NCBI RefSeq assembly: GCF_027627455.1
Contig: NZ_CP115483.1
Coordinates: 744,001 to 808,000 of the forward strand
Direction of reading: 5' to 3'
DNA: 64,000 bases
From: Sphingobacterium sp. SYP-B4668
GTDB taxonomy: Bacteria; Bacteroidota; Bacteroidia; Sphingobacteriales; Sphingobacteriaceae
Every line of letters begins with the position of its first letter. Within the stretch, counting starts at the first letter, position 1. Shown here in pieces: positions 43,107 to 51,802 of this stretch. The notes below the pieces were generated by a model, which searched no databases, was not told the origin of the DNA, and saw only the letters and a list, made by a program, of their open reading frames with translations. Position numbers and translations under genes: made by a program.

Positions 43107-43688
43107 TCAATTGTCGTTCAGAAAAAATAATTTCTTCAGCCTTTGTAGGCATTTGTACTTTTGAGTCTTGGCATTGTCAGTATTCGTGTAACCGAACTTT
43201 TCGCAGATTTCCTGCATCGAATGATTGTTGATATAAAAATCCTGAAGAATAGTCTTACACGGCTCCCCCAACTTGTTCATTGCTGCTTCCATTTGGGAAA
43301 ACTTGAGGTCCTGTTCTTCGTGCTTGGCTATATCATCCTCATATTGGAGGGTGTCTTGATAATCATTGATGTCATTCGTCGCATACGATGCGCCACTACG
43401 ATTGAGCTGCTTAAGCCAAAGTCGTCTGCAAATCGAATAAAGATAGGTTTTCAGTTTACTCTTCAACTCAAAATTTCCGAAAGTAACTTTATCGTATAAG
43501 ACGATAACTGCCTCCTGAAAAATATCCTTTGCTTCTTCTTCACTGCCGTTGTTCTGGAGAATCATGTGACTGATGCTGGGATAATAAAGCTTATAGATTG
43601 CATCTAATGCTAAGTTATCACCAGCGAGAATCCCATCGACAATCTCCTGATCATTTTCTGAAGTGAAAGACTTGCTGAACTTACTCAC
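43107..43688 (-). CDS. ECF-type RNA polymerase sigma factor
   Basis: A 193-residue sigma-70 family protein with regions 2 and 4 only. Region 2 includes SEEEAKDIFQEAVIVLYDK and LKTYLYSICRRLWLKQL. Region 4 (KLGEPCKTILQDFYINNHSMQEICEKFGYTNTDNAKTQKYKCLQRLKKLF) ends in a helix-turn-helix. The start is GTG: an in-frame TAG is the next codon upstream and the next Met is 41 residues in. It is co-transcribed with the anti-sigma/protease gene. Its targets are unknown, and no matching promoter could be identified. Confidence 0.9.
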   Translation of the reverse strand: MSKFSKSFTSENDQEIVDGILAGDNLALDAIYKLYYPSISHMILQNNGSEEEAKDIFQEAVIVLYDKVTFGNFELKSKLKTYLYSICRRLWLKQLNRSGASYATNDINDYQDTLQYEDDIAKHEEQDLKFSQMEAAMNKLGEPCKTILQDFYINNHSMQEICEKFGYTNTDNAKTQKYKCLQRLKKLFFLNDN

Positions 43689-44048
43689 CTATTAATACCT
43701 TTTATAACTAATAGTAACCCAACTACTTTGATGATTTTTCAATTTTCGTTAAAAGTATTCGATTACCCATTCCAAACGTACGCTATTTTTTTTAAAATGG
43801 GTAAGATTAGTTGGGCCTTTTTTTTGAATAAAAACGTTCGAAATAGCTGCTATGTTGTCTTTCAAACATTTATTTTTTTTCTAGATGATTTGTCTCCTTC
43901 AAAGATATCAAGCACCCAATAGGAAGGTTGATTTTCCTTTTTTGCAGTTGTTAATTTAAATTGATAAAACGTTTTATCATATGATTTTCGTACCTTCAAC
44001 TTGATAACAAACCTATTTTACCTTATTTCTTAATATGATTCATATCTT
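43689..44048. other. Divergent intergenic region, sigma factor / GH43
   Basis: 360 nt, very AT-rich. It includes the presumed promoter of the sigma factor gene (not recognised as a housekeeping type) and the palindrome at 43962-43979. Nothing else was recognised. Confidence 0.55.
43962..43979. promoter_or_regulatory. Perfect 18-bp palindrome, LacI-type operator
   Basis: TGATAAAACGTTTTATCA is an exact inverted repeat with a central CG, the signature of LacI/PurR-family operators. It is 69 nt upstream of the GH43 ATG, a position suited to sugar-responsive repression. No LacI-family gene is in the window, so the regulator must be elsewhere. Confidence 0.65.
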
Positions 44049-45002
44049 ATGAAAAAAACGATTACTACGCTTTTGAGCTTAGCTTCCCTTACTTACTGTC
44101 TTGGTCAGCAAAATCCTATTGTGAAAGGTTGGTACGCTGATCCGGAAGGTATTGTCTACAATAACCGATATTGGGTTTTCCCCACCTTTTCCGCTGCCTA
44201 CGAAAAGCAGGTCTTTTTTGATGCATTCTCTTCTGATGATTTGGCTCACTGGACAAAACATGAGCGTGTATTGGATACAGCTGCGGTAAAATGGGCAAAA
44301 AAAGCTTTATGGGCTCCTAGTGTCATTCAAAATAGTGGAAAATATTTTCTTTTCTTTGGTGCAAATGATGTTCATGAAGGCGAGATCGGTGGGATAGGGG
44401 TATCGGTTGCTGATAAACCCGAAGGACCATATAGAGATTTATTGGGCAAACCCCTGATTAATAAAATCGTTAATGGAGCTCAACCCATCGACCAATTTGT
44501 CTTTAAGGACAGCGACGGAACGCATTATATGTATTATGGAGGATGGCGGCATTGTAACATTGTCAAACTGAAGGATGATTTTACTGGACTAGTGCCATTT
44601 GATGATGGTGAGATTTATAAAGAAGTCACTCCACAAAATTATGTTGAAGGCCCCTTTATGTTTATTCGGAATGGTAAGTATTATTTTATGTGGTCCGAAG
44701 GGGGATGGGGTGGTCCCGACTACAAAGTAGCTTATGCCATTGCTGATTCTCCTTTTGGTCCATTCAAGCGGGTTGCTACAATACTGGAGCAAGATTCTAC
44801 AATAGCGACAGGAGCTGGTCACCATTCAGTCATTAAAGTGCCCAATAAAGATAAGTACTTTATCGTTTATCACCGTAGACCCATCGGCAAGACAGGGGCT
44901 AATGAGCGAGAGACTTGCATTGATGAGTTGAATTTCGATGAGCAAGGTTTTATCCTGCCTGTCAAGATGACTAAAAATGGTGTCAAATTTCCGTTGAAAT
45001 AA
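44049..45002 (+). CDS. GH43-like glycoside hydrolase, exported
   Basis: A 317-residue five-bladed beta-propeller glycosidase with a signal peptide (about 1-19). The three acidic residues expected of GH43 are Asp31 (WYADPEG), Asp148 (QPIDQFVF) and Glu200 (YVEGPFMF). Enzymes of this clan release arabinose or xylose from plant polysaccharides. Which sugar is attacked here cannot be read from sequence. It is monocistronic with an upstream LacI-type palindrome. It is not part of a SusC/SusD locus in this window. Confidence 0.87.
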   Translation: MKKTITTLLSLASLTYCLGQQNPIVKGWYADPEGIVYNNRYWVFPTFSAAYEKQVFFDAFSSDDLAHWTKHERVLDTAAVKWAKKALWAPSVIQNSGKYFLFFGANDVHEGEIGGIGVSVADKPEGPYRDLLGKPLINKIVNGAQPIDQFVFKDSDGTHYMYYGGWRHCNIVKLKDDFTGLVPFDDGEIYKEVTPQNYVEGPFMFIRNGKYYFMWSEGGWGGPDYKVAYAIADSPFGPFKRVATILEQDSTIATGAGHHSVIKVPNKDKYFIVYHRRPIGKTGANERETCIDELNFDEQGFILPVKMTKNGVKFPLK

Positions 45003-45109
45003 CTACAAGCTTTCTTCTATCCTGTATTCTTCCATGAGAAGGATGCAGGATAGAAGGGGGATAAATTCTTAAGATAGTAGGCCGCGAAATGAAAAGGCCA
45101 CAAACAAAA

Positions 45110-45132
45110 AAAGCATCCTAAAAGGATGCTTT
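45110..45132 (-). terminator. Terminator of the tRNA-Asp array
   Basis: AAAGCATCCT (45110-45119) pairs with AGGATGCTTT (45123-45132). On the - strand it is followed by a long T run, and it lies three nt beyond the last tRNA. Confidence 0.92.
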
Positions 45133-45135
45133 AAG

Positions 45136-45209
45136 CGGTCTGGACGGGACTCGAACCCGCGACCCCATGCGTGACAGGCATGTATTCTAACCAGCTGAAC
45201 TACCAGACC
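45136..45209 (-). tRNA. tRNA-Asp (GTC), copy 1
   Basis: On the - strand: GGTCTGG acceptor, D-arm with AGTTCAGCTGGTTAGA, anticodon loop CTGTCAC (anticodon GTC), GGGGTC variable region, T-arm GGGTTCGAGTCCC and CCAGACC plus discriminator G. No CCA is encoded. It is the promoter-distal copy. Confidence 0.97.
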
Positions 45210-45261
45210 AAAATATTTTAATTGTTGTAATGATGTTTTGAAAGTAAGATACTTTCAAGAG

Positions 45262-45335
45262 CGGTCTGGACGGGACTCGAACCCGCGACCCCATGCGTGA
45301 CAGGCATGTATTCTAACCAGCTGAACTACCAGACC
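45262..45335 (-). tRNA. tRNA-Asp (GTC), copy 2
   Basis: Identical to copy 1 across all 74 nt. It lies 52 nt from copy 1, with a spacer related to the one before copy 3. Confidence 0.97.
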
Positions 45336-45415
45336 GTTTGTGCTTTCATCATTCCAATTCTGCCAGTTTTGTATTTCCTTAATGAAAGGATTTTCAGCTA
45401 ACTGAGCCATCGGAA
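45336..45415 (-). other. 80-nt insert between tRNA-Asp copies (tRNA-like or ORF remnant)
   Basis: This segment is missing from the spacer between copies 1 and 2. Read on the - strand it begins ATTCCGATGGCTCAGTTAGC, close to a tRNA 5' half and D-arm. It also holds hairpins TCAG-TTAG-CTGA and a TCCT-loop-AGGA whose 7-nt loop has CAT in its centre. ATTCC also has a complementary GGAAT near the end. The same strand also reads as an ORF from that ATG (MAQLAENPFIKEIQNWQNW) running straight into tRNA copy 2. A decayed tRNA and a gene remnant are both possible. Confidence 0.35.
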
Positions 45416-45475
45416 TTAAAATATTATTACTATTGTAAAGAACGTTTTGAAAGTAGTAATCTACTTTTCTTTAAG

Positions 45476-45549
45476 CGGTCTGGACGGGACTCGAACCCGC
45501 GACCCCATGCGTGACAGGCATGTATTCTAACCAGCTGAACTACCAGACC
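45476..45549 (-). tRNA. tRNA-Asp (GTC), copy 3
   Basis: Identical to copies 1 and 2. It is the promoter-proximal copy on the - strand and lies 71 nt downstream of the prfA stop codon, so it may be transcribed from prfA or its own promoter. Confidence 0.97.
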
Positions 45550-45620
45550 TTTTTCCTTCCTGAGAAGGTGTGCAAATATAGCGTTAATTTCTTTACTTGC
45601 TAACTATTTTTTTAAAAAAA

Positions 45621-46694
45621 CTACTCTACGGCTCCGTCTTTCATCTTTTCAGCATTTTCAGCAAACTGTAATGCATCTATAATTCCTTGAATATCACCGT
45701 CCATAACCGCTGGAAGATTGTAAAGTGTCAATCCAATTCTGTGCTCTGTCACACGCCCTTGTGGATAGTTATAAGTACGTACTTTTGCCGAACGATCACC
45801 TGTAGATACCATTGTTTTTCTTTTTGCAGCTACATCTCCATGTTTTTTCTGCACCTCAAGCTCGTATAATTTGTTTCGGAGCATCTCCATCGCCAGCTCA
45901 CGATTGGCTAATTGTGAACGTTCCACTTGACACACTACGACTATTCCACTTGGTTTATGCGTAAGCTGTACCTTGGTTTCGACCTTGTTCACATTTTGTC
46001 CACCAGCTCCACCTGAGCGCGATGTTTGTAATTCAATATCTCCAGGGTTCAATTCCACATCCACTTCTTCCGCTTCTGGGAGCACAGCCACTGATGCTGC
46101 CGAAGTATGGACTCGCCCTTGTGTCTCTGTGTCTGGAACACGTTGTACGCGATGTACTCCCGATTCGTACTTTAACTGTCCATACACGTCATCACCTATG
46201 ACTTTTAAGATTACTTCTTTGTATCCACCAGAAGTACCTTCCGTTACATCCATTACTTCATTTTTCCAGCCTTTGGTTTCGAAGAAGCGTGTATACATGC
46301 GATATAGGTCTCCTGCAAATAGCGCTGCTTCATCACCTCCAGTACCTCCGCGGATTTCTATGATAGCATTCTTCGCATCTTCTGGGTCTTTAGGAATTAA
46401 CATCAAGCGGATTTCTTCTTCTTTTTCTGCTTTTTGCTCATACAAAAGGTCGAGTTCTTCTTTCGCCATTTCGCGAAGTTCTTGATCTTTTTCATTGGCC
46501 AAAATATCCTTGTTTGTCTCCATATTACTCACCATATTCTTGTATAGATGGTATTGCTCTACGATTTTGCCAAGGTCTTTGTATTCTTTATTGAGTTTTG
46601 CAAAGCGCTTCATGTCGCTGATTGTAGCAGGATTGCTCAATTCAGCTTCTACTTCTTCCCAACGTTCTTTTATTGCTTGTAATTTATCTAACAT
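45621..46694 (-). CDS. prfA: Peptide chain release factor 1
   Basis: A 357-residue class I release factor recognising UAA and UAG. The catalytic GGQ is in [21 protein letters not shown] (about residue 230), the site of Gln methylation. [16 protein letters not shown] precedes it, and [23 protein letters not shown] lies near the C-terminus. Length and order of domains are standard. It is directly relevant to the amber codon in the hydroxylase gene at 26731, because RF1 ends translation at UAG. Confidence 0.97.
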   Translation of the reverse strand: MLDKLQAIKERWEEVEAELSNPATISDMKRFAKLNKEYKDLGKIVEQYHLYKNMVSNMETNKDILANEKDQELREMAKEELDLLYEQKAEKEEEIRLMLIPKDPEDAKNAIIEIRGGTGGDEAALFAGDLYRMYTRFFETKGWKNEVMDVTEGTSGGYKEVILKVIGDDVYGQLKYESGVHRVQRVPDTETQGRVHTSAASVAVLPEAEEVDVELNPGDIELQTSRSGGAGGQNVNKVETKVQLTHKPSGIVVVCQVERSQLANRELAMEMLRNKLYELEVQKKHGDVAAKRKTMVSTGDRSAKVRTYNYPQGRVTEHRIGLTLYNLPAVMDGDIQGIIDALQFAENAEKMKDGAVE

Positions 46695-46788
46695 ATAATC
46701 AAAGTATCACGATAATACCGAAAGAAATTTCGGTACATCTTTTTTAAGTGTACAAAAATAAAGAAATTTTGTCGCTTTTTAGTAAGTA

Positions 46789-47121
46789 TTATTCATGCGG
46801 AGAGACGGCCTTTAGACCTATTATAGAGACTATTAATGTGAAAATAAAAAATATTCTCCAAAATTCGGCCGGCTCCTTGAAGAAAAATATTCCCATTAAT
46901 GCTGTACCTACCGCCCCGATGCCGGTCCACACTGCATACGCAGTGCCTAGTGGGAGTGATTGGCTAGCTTTCATTAGCAAGGCCATACTTACGAACAAGG
47001 AGATGATAAAGCCTACATACCACAGATACATTTCTGTGCCAGAGGAGGTTTTGGCTTTACCCAAGCAAGTCGTAAAGCCGACTTCGAATAATCCACCGAT
47101 TATTAATATAATCCAATTCAT
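46789..47121 (-). CDS. SMR-family transporter, SugE/Gdx (guanidinium exporter) type
   Basis: A 110-residue four-TM small multidrug resistance protein with the essential membrane Glu13. The stretch LPLGTAYAVWTGIGAVGTAL (about residues 56-75) is the signature of the SugE/Gdx subgroup, which exports guanidinium in studied members, not of the EmrE/Qac subgroup. It is a single-gene type, so it would work as a dual-topology homodimer. It follows lpxH by 10 nt and is probably co-transcribed. No guanidine riboswitch was recognised. Confidence 0.85.
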   Translation of the reverse strand: MNWIILIIGGLFEVGFTTCLGKAKTSSGTEMYLWYVGFIISLFVSMALLMKASQSLPLGTAYAVWTGIGAVGTALMGIFFFKEPAEFWRIFFIFTLIVSIIGLKAVSPHE

Positions 47122-47131
47122 ATATTACTAC

Positions 47132-47881
47132 TTAGTGTTCCCAATACTTTAATTCCAATTGCGAACCATCCCATACGGCATATGTTTGATTTTTGAACCA
47201 TTCTCCCAAATTCAGCACCCGAGAGTTATTCGATAACGGTATATCATACGGCAGGTGGCGGTGTCCAAAGATATAAAAGTCAAAATGTTGGCTTACTTCC
47301 AGCTCCTTAGCATAATTGATTAACCATTCTTTATCTTCTCCCAGGAAAATCTCGTCAGTATCATTGGCTGCTCGACTAGAACGGGACCATCTTTGTGCTA
47401 TTCCAATACCTAAGTTAGGATGGAGACGGGCAAAAAGCCATTGACATGATTTGCTGCGGAATATTTTTTTTAATAATTTATATTTAACATCGCCATCTCC
47501 TAACCCATCCCCATGGTGTAAGTAAAATGAAGTGTTATCCCTTTCAATTATTAGCTCATTATCAATGATGGTTGCACCAAGCTCCTTTTTCAAATAACCA
47601 AACATCCACATATCATGGTTACCCTTGAAAAAAGTTAATTTTATGCCCATATCAGCTAGCTCGGCAAGCTTACCTAAGAAACGGATATATCCCTTTGGAA
47701 CTACAGTCTGGTATTCGAACCAAAAATCAAACACATCTCCCATTAAATAAAGCTCTGTGGCGTCGTGCTTGATGTGGTCTAGCCAACGCACAATTTCGCG
47801 CTCTCTGGACAGTGATTTTTCTGCAGGATATGATCCTAAGTGAAAATCAGATGCAAAATAGATTTTTTTCGTTTCGGACAT
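47132..47881 (-). CDS. lpxH: UDP-2,3-diacylglucosamine diphosphatase
   Basis: A 249-residue calcineurin-like metallophosphatase, from ATG 47879-47881 (MSETKKIYFASDFHLG). The motifs are complete: DFHLG, GDVFDFWFEY, KGNHD, LHHGDGLGDGD and FGHRHLPYD. It cleaves UDP-2,3-diacylglucosamine to lipid X in lipid A synthesis at the inner membrane. It is followed immediately by the SMR transporter gene. Confidence 0.9.
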   Translation of the reverse strand: MSETKKIYFASDFHLGSYPAEKSLSREREIVRWLDHIKHDATELYLMGDVFDFWFEYQTVVPKGYIRFLGKLAELADMGIKLTFFKGNHDMWMFGYLKKELGATIIDNELIIERDNTSFYLHHGDGLGDGDVKYKLLKKIFRSKSCQWLFARLHPNLGIGIAQRWSRSSRAANDTDEIFLGEDKEWLINYAKELEVSQHFDFYIFGHRHLPYDIPLSNNSRVLNLGEWFKNQTYAVWDGSQLELKYWEH

Positions 47882-48161
47882 TTGCCTCAAAACTACCTAA
47901 ATAGGCTTAATTTTCAAATTCGGAGCCCAATAAAATTGAATATCTTGATGCTATAACACCACTGTAACCGACAGTGGTTTCAGCTGAGGGAATTTGAGGT
48001 GCTGTTGCCGAATGCGTAAATAATACCGGTCAGATGTGGCTATTTTTGCTAACTTAATAATTGAATGGTGCTCTTGTTGAAAAAATGCTTACAGATTGGG
48101 TGTGCTAGTCTTATTTGTTTGGTATTATTATTAGATTTGTGAATCAAGGAACAATACAGTT

Positions 48162-50297
48162 ATGATAAATAGAAAATTAGGAATGGTTTTAATGGTGTTA
48201 AGTCTAGCAGCAATTCAAAAACGTGGTTCAGCGCAGTCCGAACCTCAATTGAAAGCTTATCCATCTACACAAAAAGGGAGTGTAAACGATGAATATTTCG
48301 GTGTTAAAGTCGCAGATCCGTACCGTTGGCTAGAGGATGATCGGTCTGCGGAAACAAAGAAGTGGGTTTCCGAGCAAAATCAAACTACATTTGATTATCT
48401 AAATGCGATTCCTTACCGAGGCAAGCTCAAGGAACAATTGACGGATATTTGGAACTATGAAAAAGTTGGCACCCCATTTATAGAAGGCGAGTATACGTAT
48501 TTTTATAAAAATGATGGATTACAACAGCATTCGGTATTGTACAGGAAGAGGGGCGAGAACGGAAAAGAAGAGGTTTTTTTAAATCCCAATACTTTTTCTA
48601 AAGATGGATCTACTTCTTTGGCTGATGTAAGCTTTTCGAAAGATGGTAGTCTGATGGCTTACTCTATTTCCGAAGGTGGATCAGATTGGAGAAAAGTGAT
48701 TGTTTGGAAAACGAATGACAAATCTAAAGTAGGAGAAACACTTGTTGATGTCAAGTTTTCAGGCATCGCCTGGAAAGGGAATGATGGATTTTACTATTCC
48801 AGCTACGACAAACCTAAAGGATCTGAGCTGTCTGAAAAAACAGATCAGCATAAGCTCTATTATCATAAACTAGGCACAGCTCAGTCTGAGGATCAGTTGG
48901 TATTTGGTGGTCCCCAGACTCCGAGACGCTATGTTGGGGCTTACCTTACTGATGATGAGCGTTTCCTTATTATTACAGCAGCAAATACCACTACGGGTAA
49001 CGAATTATATTTTAAAGATTTGAATCAAAATGATGCCAAGATTAAGACCATCGTTGGCGATTTTAATTCGAATACGACTGTGATAGACAATGATGGCGAG
49101 CAGTTCTACCTCATGACCAATCTAGGTGCCCCCAACAATAAATTAGTAAAAGTAGCCAGCAGTAAGCCGGAAGCGAGTAATTGGATTACACTTATTCCCG
49201 AGACCGAGAATGTATTGAGTATATCGACTGGTGGCGGATATCTATTTGCGAATTATTTAAAAGATGCAATATCCGTAGTCGAGCAATATGACTATACCGG
49301 CAAAAAGATTCGCGAAATTCAATTGCCAGGTGTAGGTACTGCTTCTGGATTTGGGGGAAAGAAGAAAGAAAAAGATATTTATTTTAGTTTCTCTAACTAT
49401 ATCACACCTTCTTCCAGTTTCAAATACAATGTGGAGAGTGGACAATCCACGCTTTATATTAAGCCTAACGTCAAATTTGACAGCGACGAGTACGAATCCA
49501 AACAAGTCTTTTATATCTCTAAGGACGGAACTAAAGTCCCTATGATTATTACACATAAAAAAGGGTTGAAGATGGACGGTAAGAATCCTACCATTGTATA
49601 TGGTTATGGCGGATTTAATATTAGCCTGACACCTGCATTTAGCGTATCTACTGCAACTTGGCTTGCGAATGGCGGAGTTTATGCTGTTCCTAACCTACGT
49701 GGAGGTGGAGAGTATGGGAAACAATGGCACGACGGGGGGCGGCAATTCAACAAATTGAATGTATTCCATGATTTTATTGCAGCGGTAGAATGTCTTCAGC
49801 AGCAAAATTATACTTCACCCGCCTATACAGCACTTGCTGGTGGATCTAATGGAGGGCTTTTGGTCGGAGCGACGATGACGATCAATCCCACTATCGCTAA
49901 AGTAGCGCTGCCTGCTGTGGGGGTTCTCGATATGCTACGGTACCATACCTTTACCGCAGGAGCAGGTTGGGGACATGATTATGGTACTGCCAATGATAGC
50001 AAAGAGATGTTTGAATATTTGAGGGCTTATTCTCCTGTGCATAATGTTAAGCAGGACGTTTGTTATCCTGCTACATTGGTGACCACTGGCGATCATGATG
50101 ATCGAGTAGTACCTGCCCATTCTTACAAGTTTGCGGCCGAGTTACAAGCCAAGCAGTCTTGCCCTAATCCCGTCCTAATTCGTATCGAGACCAAAGCAGG
50201 GCATGGAGCAGGACGCTCGACAGATGTTGTAATCAATGAAACAGCCGATAAATTTGCCTTTACCCTGTGGAGCATGGGGATTAAGAGTCTAAATTAG
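48162..50297 (+). CDS. S9A prolyl oligopeptidase, exported
   Basis: A 711-residue prolyl oligopeptidase. A signal peptide (about 1-24, ending in GSAQ) directs it out of the cytoplasm. The propeller region begins after YPSTQKGSVNDEYFGVKVADPYRWLEDD, the classic N-terminal POP motif. The triad is Ser562 (AGGSNGGLL), Asp in GDHDDRVV (about 646) and His681 (KAGHGAG). It cleaves short peptides after Pro. It is closely matched to the POP archetype, unlike the oligopeptidase B-like gene at 790. A TAGATTTG octamer (48132-48139) may be its -7 element. Confidence 0.94.
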   Translation: MINRKLGMVLMVLSLAAIQKRGSAQSEPQLKAYPSTQKGSVNDEYFGVKVADPYRWLEDDRSAETKKWVSEQNQTTFDYLNAIPYRGKLKEQLTDIWNYEKVGTPFIEGEYTYFYKNDGLQQHSVLYRKRGENGKEEVFLNPNTFSKDGSTSLADVSFSKDGSLMAYSISEGGSDWRKVIVWKTNDKSKVGETLVDVKFSGIAWKGNDGFYYSSYDKPKGSELSEKTDQHKLYYHKLGTAQSEDQLVFGGPQTPRRYVGAYLTDDERFLIITAANTTTGNELYFKDLNQNDAKIKTIVGDFNSNTTVIDNDGEQFYLMTNLGAPNNKLVKVASSKPEASNWITLIPETENVLSISTGGGYLFANYLKDAISVVEQYDYTGKKIREIQLPGVGTASGFGGKKKEKDIYFSFSNYITPSSSFKYNVESGQSTLYIKPNVKFDSDEYESKQVFYISKDGTKVPMIITHKKGLKMDGKNPTIVYGYGGFNISLTPAFSVSTATWLANGGVYAVPNLRGGGEYGKQWHDGGRQFNKLNVFHDFIAAVECLQQQNYTSPAYTALAGGSNGGLLVGATMTINPTIAKVALPAVGVLDMLRYHTFTAGAGWGHDYGTANDSKEMFEYLRAYSPVHNVKQDVCYPATLVTTGDHDDRVVPAHSYKFAAELQAKQSCPNPVLIRIETKAGHGAGRSTDVVINETADKFAFTLWSMGIKSLN

Positions 50298-50323
50298 AAT
50301 CGAATCCACGAGTTAAGCTATGT

Positions 50324-50349
50324 ACAAGCCTCTGACGTCAGAGGCTTGT
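50324..50349. terminator. Hairpin between convergent genes
   Basis: ACAAGCCTCTGA (50324-50335) pairs perfectly with TCAGAGGCTTGT (50338-50349). There is no T run on either side, but it sits between two convergent stop codons. Confidence 0.6.
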
Positions 50350-50368
50350 GCATTCGTATATAAGGCTT

Positions 50369-51601
50369 TTACCAGGTAGGCTCACCTTTTTTCATTTTAT
50401 CCAAATTGACCTGAAGCTCTTGTTTTGAATCCTCATCTGCTGTTGCGACGGCTTTTTCTTGCGTCAAAATAGCATTATCTTTATCCCCTTTCTTATACAA
50501 GAGATTCGCATAAGTATCCAAGAACGCCGAATTGTTTTTATCGTCCTCTAGTGATTTTTCACTCCAAGTTAAAGCAGCCTCAATACATGCATTATCGTCA
50601 CAGTTTTCGAAGATAGTCCATGCGAATGAATTCAATTGAAGAGGAGCGACATCTGTTTTCGCTAGAAAACTCTCTACAGACTCTTTGAATGCTGGCCAAT
50701 CTTTTTTGCTGAAATAGAATTGCGGCTTGAAGCGCACAAACATCTCGGTCATGTCAATATCGGCATGGCTTTGGGCCAATTCATCTTGAAGTATATTGAT
50801 GTCAAGGTTTTGATCCTGTTTGATTTTTGAAAGTACCTGTTCATTCATCAGTATCATTGCCAAGGTTTTATTTACCGTGCCAGCACCCATTAGTTCATCA
50901 ATTTTCGCTCTATTCTTTGAAATCAATTGATAAGATTTCGTGTCTGAAGAGGATGCACTTTTCAAAAGCATTTCCAGGTTTTCTTTTTCGAATAGTTCTT
51001 TTTCTGTTAGTGAATTGATGATTGCAGCTTGGGCTTTCTTTTGATTCTCTTGATCATAAGCACTTTCTGCTGCTTTTGCTAGACTTTTTGCAACAGCTAT
51101 GTTATTTGGAGCAGATTCGAATTTCTTTAATAGACTATAATACTGCGTCTGTGGATCCAATCCTTCTTTTGCTCTAGCTATGAATTGGTCCGCCTCTCCA
51201 CCGCCAACTATACGATGTACAAGCTCGCCATTCGGATCGAAGATAAGGAATGTTGGATAAGCTTTTATATTATATTCCTTTTCAAACCGAGCCGCTTCTG
51301 TATACCAGCTTTGGACTTCCTCATTGTCATTTTTGGTTTTGTCCATCTGTATTTTAGCATTTACGAATTTGCTATTAAAAAAATCACCAACTTTTGGCTG
51401 GGGGAATATTGTATTAGACATATATTTACAAGGCCCACACCATGTTGTAAAGCAATCGACAAATATGTATTTCTTTTCTTTTTTCGCCTTCTCTTTAATC
51501 TGTGTCCAAGAAAGACCGTGTTCAAATACAGTGGCTCCCTCTTGCGCTACACACATCAATGGCAAGAAGAACAGTATAAAAATTAGCTTTTTCATCATCA
51601 T
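50369..51601 (-). CDS. Exported thioredoxin-fold protein with helical-repeat C-terminus
   Basis: A 410-residue protein with a signal peptide (about 1-20). The thioredoxin domain (about 25-150) has the redox motif Trp54-Cys-Gly-Pro-Cys58 (FTTWCGPCKYMSNT) and the cis-Pro segment AYPTFLIFDPNG. The remaining 250 residues are helical and look TPR-like (EAALTWSEKSLEDDKNNSAFLDTYANLLYKKGD). It probably acts in periplasmic disulfide chemistry. Its partners are unknown. Single gene. Confidence 0.85.
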   Translation of the reverse strand: MMMKKLIFILFFLPLMCVAQEGATVFEHGLSWTQIKEKAKKEKKYIFVDCFTTWCGPCKYMSNTIFPQPKVGDFFNSKFVNAKIQMDKTKNDNEEVQSWYTEAARFEKEYNIKAYPTFLIFDPNGELVHRIVGGGEADQFIARAKEGLDPQTQYYSLLKKFESAPNNIAVAKSLAKAAESAYDQENQKKAQAAIINSLTEKELFEKENLEMLLKSASSSDTKSYQLISKNRAKIDELMGAGTVNKTLAMILMNEQVLSKIKQDQNLDINILQDELAQSHADIDMTEMFVRFKPQFYFSKKDWPAFKESVESFLAKTDVAPLQLNSFAWTIFENCDDNACIEAALTWSEKSLEDDKNNSAFLDTYANLLYKKGDKDNAILTQEKAVATADEDSKQELQVNLDKMKKGEPTW

Positions 51602-51741
51602 CTAGTTTAGTTAGGTACCTAAAATTTGTTATCCTTAAGAGCTCTTTTTATGGTTATATCGTATTTGCGAGAAATATCGTCGTGTCGGCAAACCTATTTT
51701 TGCTTACATATTTCATATGAATGTAAAAAAATATTCAATAT

Positions 51742-51783
51742 AAAAAAAATAGGTTCCTGAGCATTTCAGCTCAGGAACCTATT
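51742..51783 (-). terminator. Terminator after the C1 aminopeptidase gene
   Basis: AATAGGTTCCTGAGC (51748-51762) pairs perfectly with GCTCAGGAACCTATT (51769-51783), and on the - strand a run of T follows. Confidence 0.92.
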
Positions 51784-51802
51784 CATCAAGGGTTATATAG
51801 GG

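Noticed and set aside
45136-45549. Regular repeats considered as a CRISPR array
   Set aside because: The 74-nt repeats fold as tRNA-Asp with anticodon GTC, spacers are related to each other, and no cas gene is present.
45136-45549. tRNA-Asp array as an integration site for a genomic island
   Set aside because: No integrase or displaced direct repeat of the tRNA 3' end was found on either side in the window.
45973-46485. 170-residue + strand ORF opposite prfA
   Set aside because: It is a shadow of the conserved release factor frame, with the Ser/Pro-rich composition typical of antisense frames.
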